This document shows positions 62,231 through 64,000 of a stretch of 64,000 bases of DNA, in pieces. This DNA is from Nyssa sinensis (lineage: Eukaryota; Streptophyta; Magnoliopsida; Cornales; Nyssaceae). The stretch spans positions 179,162-243,161 of the forward strand of contig VIRR01000494.1 in assembly GCA_008638375.1 (NCBI GenBank), given 5' to 3'. The stretch's first letter is position 1, and each line of letters opens with the position of its first letter. The translations under genes and the position numbers were made by a program. Under the pieces are notes generated by a model. The model was given only the letters and a program-made list of their open reading frames with translations. It made no database searches and was not told the origin of the DNA.

Positions 62231-64000
62231 TGGCTCAGTATGAGTCACGGTTTACTGCTTTGGGGAGGTTCGCCCCACACATTATTGCACATGAGGATTT
62301 GAGGGTGTACAATTTCCTCAAGGGGTTGAAGACCTCTATCAGGGACAGACTGGCTGGGCATATTATAGAGACCTACGAGGAGGCAGTGATCAGGGCCTCT
62401 AAGGTGGAGAGAGAGCTGGCTGATCTTAGAGGGATCAGAGAGACTAGAGCACAGGGCAGGGCACCCACAGTACAGACCTCTACACCTGCCCCGACATATA
62501 GACAGCCGAAGAGGTACCGAGCCAGTACTTCTTCCTCACAGCCACCAGCCGGACCCCTTCATTCGATAGCTCCTCGTCCTGCCTTGCCATCTACTCCTAG
62601 GGGAGGAGGGTCACAGCGACCTAGCACATGTTATACCTGCGGGCAGCCTGGCCATAGGAGGGCCGACTGTCCCTTGAGGGGACCCAGCAGTGCACAGGGT
62701 GTCGGATCCAGTCAGGGGTCATTTCCACTACCTCTACCGGCACCGAGTCAGAGGGCCCCGCCGATTTGTTTCACTTGTCAGCAGCCTGGCCATGTTAGGG
62801 CCAACTGCCCTCAGGGGCAGACTTCGCAGAGTGCGCCGAGGTCACACTATTATCAGCATACACAGGTGCCTCTGCCACAGCCACCGTCAGTTCAGGGACT
62901 CCCAGCACCCTATCATCAGCCTACACCCTCCGCACAGAGCGTCAGAGCTCCAGCACCTAGGGGAGGAGGTCAGCAGACACAGAGAGGGGGAGGCAGACAG
63001 GGCCAGACCATACAGGGCCGAGTCTACGCAGTGGCCACCCCGGAGACCTCTGCTGCCGGACCGTCAGTAGTCCGAGGTACATTTCTCATATCCAGTTCAT
63101 GGGCCAGTGTATTGATAGATTCAGGAGCATCACATTCATTCATTTCTACTGCACTTGCCATGTCATTGGGTCTGGATATAGCTTGGTTGGACCCCCCGTT
63201 GCATGTGGGTACGCCAGTTGGGGGTGTTGTAGTACTGACGAGGATCTGTAGAGATTGCTCGATAGAGATAGCTGATCGTATGCTCCATTTTGATCTTATT
63301 GTACTTGATATGTCTGGGTTTGATGTGATTCTGGGGATGGATTGGTTGTTCACCTATCGGGCGAGTATAGACTGTTACAGGGGGAGGGTGACTGTATGCA
63401 CTCCGGAGGGAGATTGCTTTTATTTCACAGGGGATCGGGGGGATTTCTTGATTCCACCAGTACGTGATTCTAGGAGCTGGGGAGGCCACAGTTATATGTT
63501 GGCTAGTCTGATTGCGGGTGATTTTGAGGCTGCAGAGATTGTGTTACCCCCAGTCGTGGATGAGTTCCCCGACGTCTTCCCGAGTGACTTGACTTGTCTA
63601 CCCCCTAGACGAGAGATCGAGTTCACTATCGAGCTCATTCCTGGTACTACACCCATTTCCATACCACCTTACCGCATGGCTCCAGCTGAGTTGAGAGAGC
63701 TGAGGGAGCAGTTGACTGATCTACAGCGGAAGGGGTTTATCCGTCCTAGCACTTCTCCGTGGGGTGCCTCGGCACTGTTCGCGAAGAAGAAGGACGGGAC
63801 GCTACGATTATGCGTAGACTACAGGAGGCTGAACCGGGTTACTATCAAGAATAAGTACCCGTTGCTGAGGATTGACGATTTGTTTGATCAGCTGAGAGGT
63901 TCGAGATGCTTCTCGAAGATTGATCTCAGATCGGGTTACCACCAGTTGAGGGTCAGGGAGGAGGACATAGCGAAGACGGCCTTCCGCACTCGCTATGGTC
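62230..64000 (+). CDS. Ty3/gypsy gag-pol polyprotein, open, both ends outside view
   Basis: The frame starting with GTG at 62230 stays open for 590 codons to the window edge. It enters inside gag ([43 protein letters not shown]). Two CCHC zinc knuckles follow, [14 protein letters not shown] (62629-62670) and [14 protein letters not shown] (62767-62808), separated by Pro/Ser/Gln-rich linkers. The protease is [10 protein letters not shown] (63112-63141) with the later [11 protein letters not shown] block. RT begins near 63640: [61 protein letters not shown]. This is typical of the Tekay/Del-like chromovirus group of plants. The YxDD box lies beyond the window. The gag start is missing because the sequence abuts copia B. 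It is richer in G+C than its neighbours and free of stops, so it is much younger than copia A-C. Confidence 0.92.
   Translation, partial: MAQYESRFTALGRFAPHIIAHEDLRVYNFLKGLKTSIRDRLAGHIIETYEEAVIRASKVERELADLRGIRETRAQGRAPTVQTSTPAPTYRQPKRYRASTSSSQPPAGPLHSIAPRPALPSTPRGGGSQRPSTCYTCGQPGHRRADCPLRGPSSAQGVGSSQGSFPLPLPAPSQRAPPICFTCQQPGHVRANCPQGQTSQSAPRSHYYQHTQVPLPQPPSVQGLPAPYHQPTPSAQSVRAPAPRGGGQQTQRGGGRQGQTIQGRVYAVATPETSAAGPSVVRGTFLISSSWASVLIDSGASHSFISTALAMSLGLDIAWLDPPLHVGTPVGGVVVLTRICRDCSIEIADRMLHFDLIVLDMSGFDVILGMDWLFTYRASIDCYRGRVTVCTPEGDCFYFTGDRGDFLIPPVRDSRSWGGHSYMLASLIAGDFEAAEIVLPPVVDEFPDVFPSDLTCLPPRREIEFTIELIPGTTPISIPPYRMAPAELRELREQLTDLQRKGFIRPSTSPWGASALFAKKKDGTLRLCVDYRRLNRVTIKNKYPLLRIDDLFDQLRGSRCFSKIDLRSGYHQLRVREEDIAKTAFRTRYG

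Overview
The window is intergenic plant nuclear DNA, about 64 kb and AT-rich, made almost entirely of nested transposable elements. The evidence for a flowering plant is Ty1/copia and Ty3/gypsy pol genes, initiator-methionine-tRNA primer binding sites, a CACTA end, a LINE relic and one plant-specific DUF247 gene. I cannot name the species.

Layout. 1-2472: a 23-bp minisatellite and an old LTR fragment. 3790-5327: a 161-bp satellite array, split at 5327/19816 by a solo LTR (TSD atgcc). That solo LTR is in turn split by a complete 10.9-kb LTR element at 6433-17357 (TSD gtgta), which has 3.6-kb LTRs, a PBS and a PPT but no gag-pol: a LARD-type non-autonomous element on the minus strand. 20268-21200: a CACTA terminus abutting a copia gag relic. 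21200-31802: a gypsy gag-protease relic split by a solo LTR (23721-30361, TSD taatc), which contains another solo LTR (25772-29340, TSD taagg), and also split by a hAT-like element (30591-31104). 32938-35863: a two-exon DUF247 gene on the minus strand with one frameshift, the only ordinary host gene I can support. 36906-38905: a fold-back MITE and a LINE endonuclease relic. 40610-46272: copia element A (minus, decayed, 5' truncated). 46560-49937: copia element C (plus, decayed). 49890-56803: AT-rich DNA with MITEs and a duplicated 1.38-kb unit. 56804-62230: copia element B (plus, same family as A). 62230-64000: an uninterrupted gypsy gag-pol reading frame that runs off the window.

The most interesting observation is in the LTRs of the young LARD. 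Each LTR carries, in the sense orientation, a piece of coding sequence that I recognise as the largest subunit of a nuclear RNA polymerase, closest to the plant Pol V/Pol IV type (NRPE1/NRPD1) of the RNA-directed DNA methylation pathway. A retroelement carrying a fragment of the machinery that silences retroelements deserves checking. No gene here forms a pathway with its neighbours; the biology is insertion order, decay, gene capture and recombination between elements.
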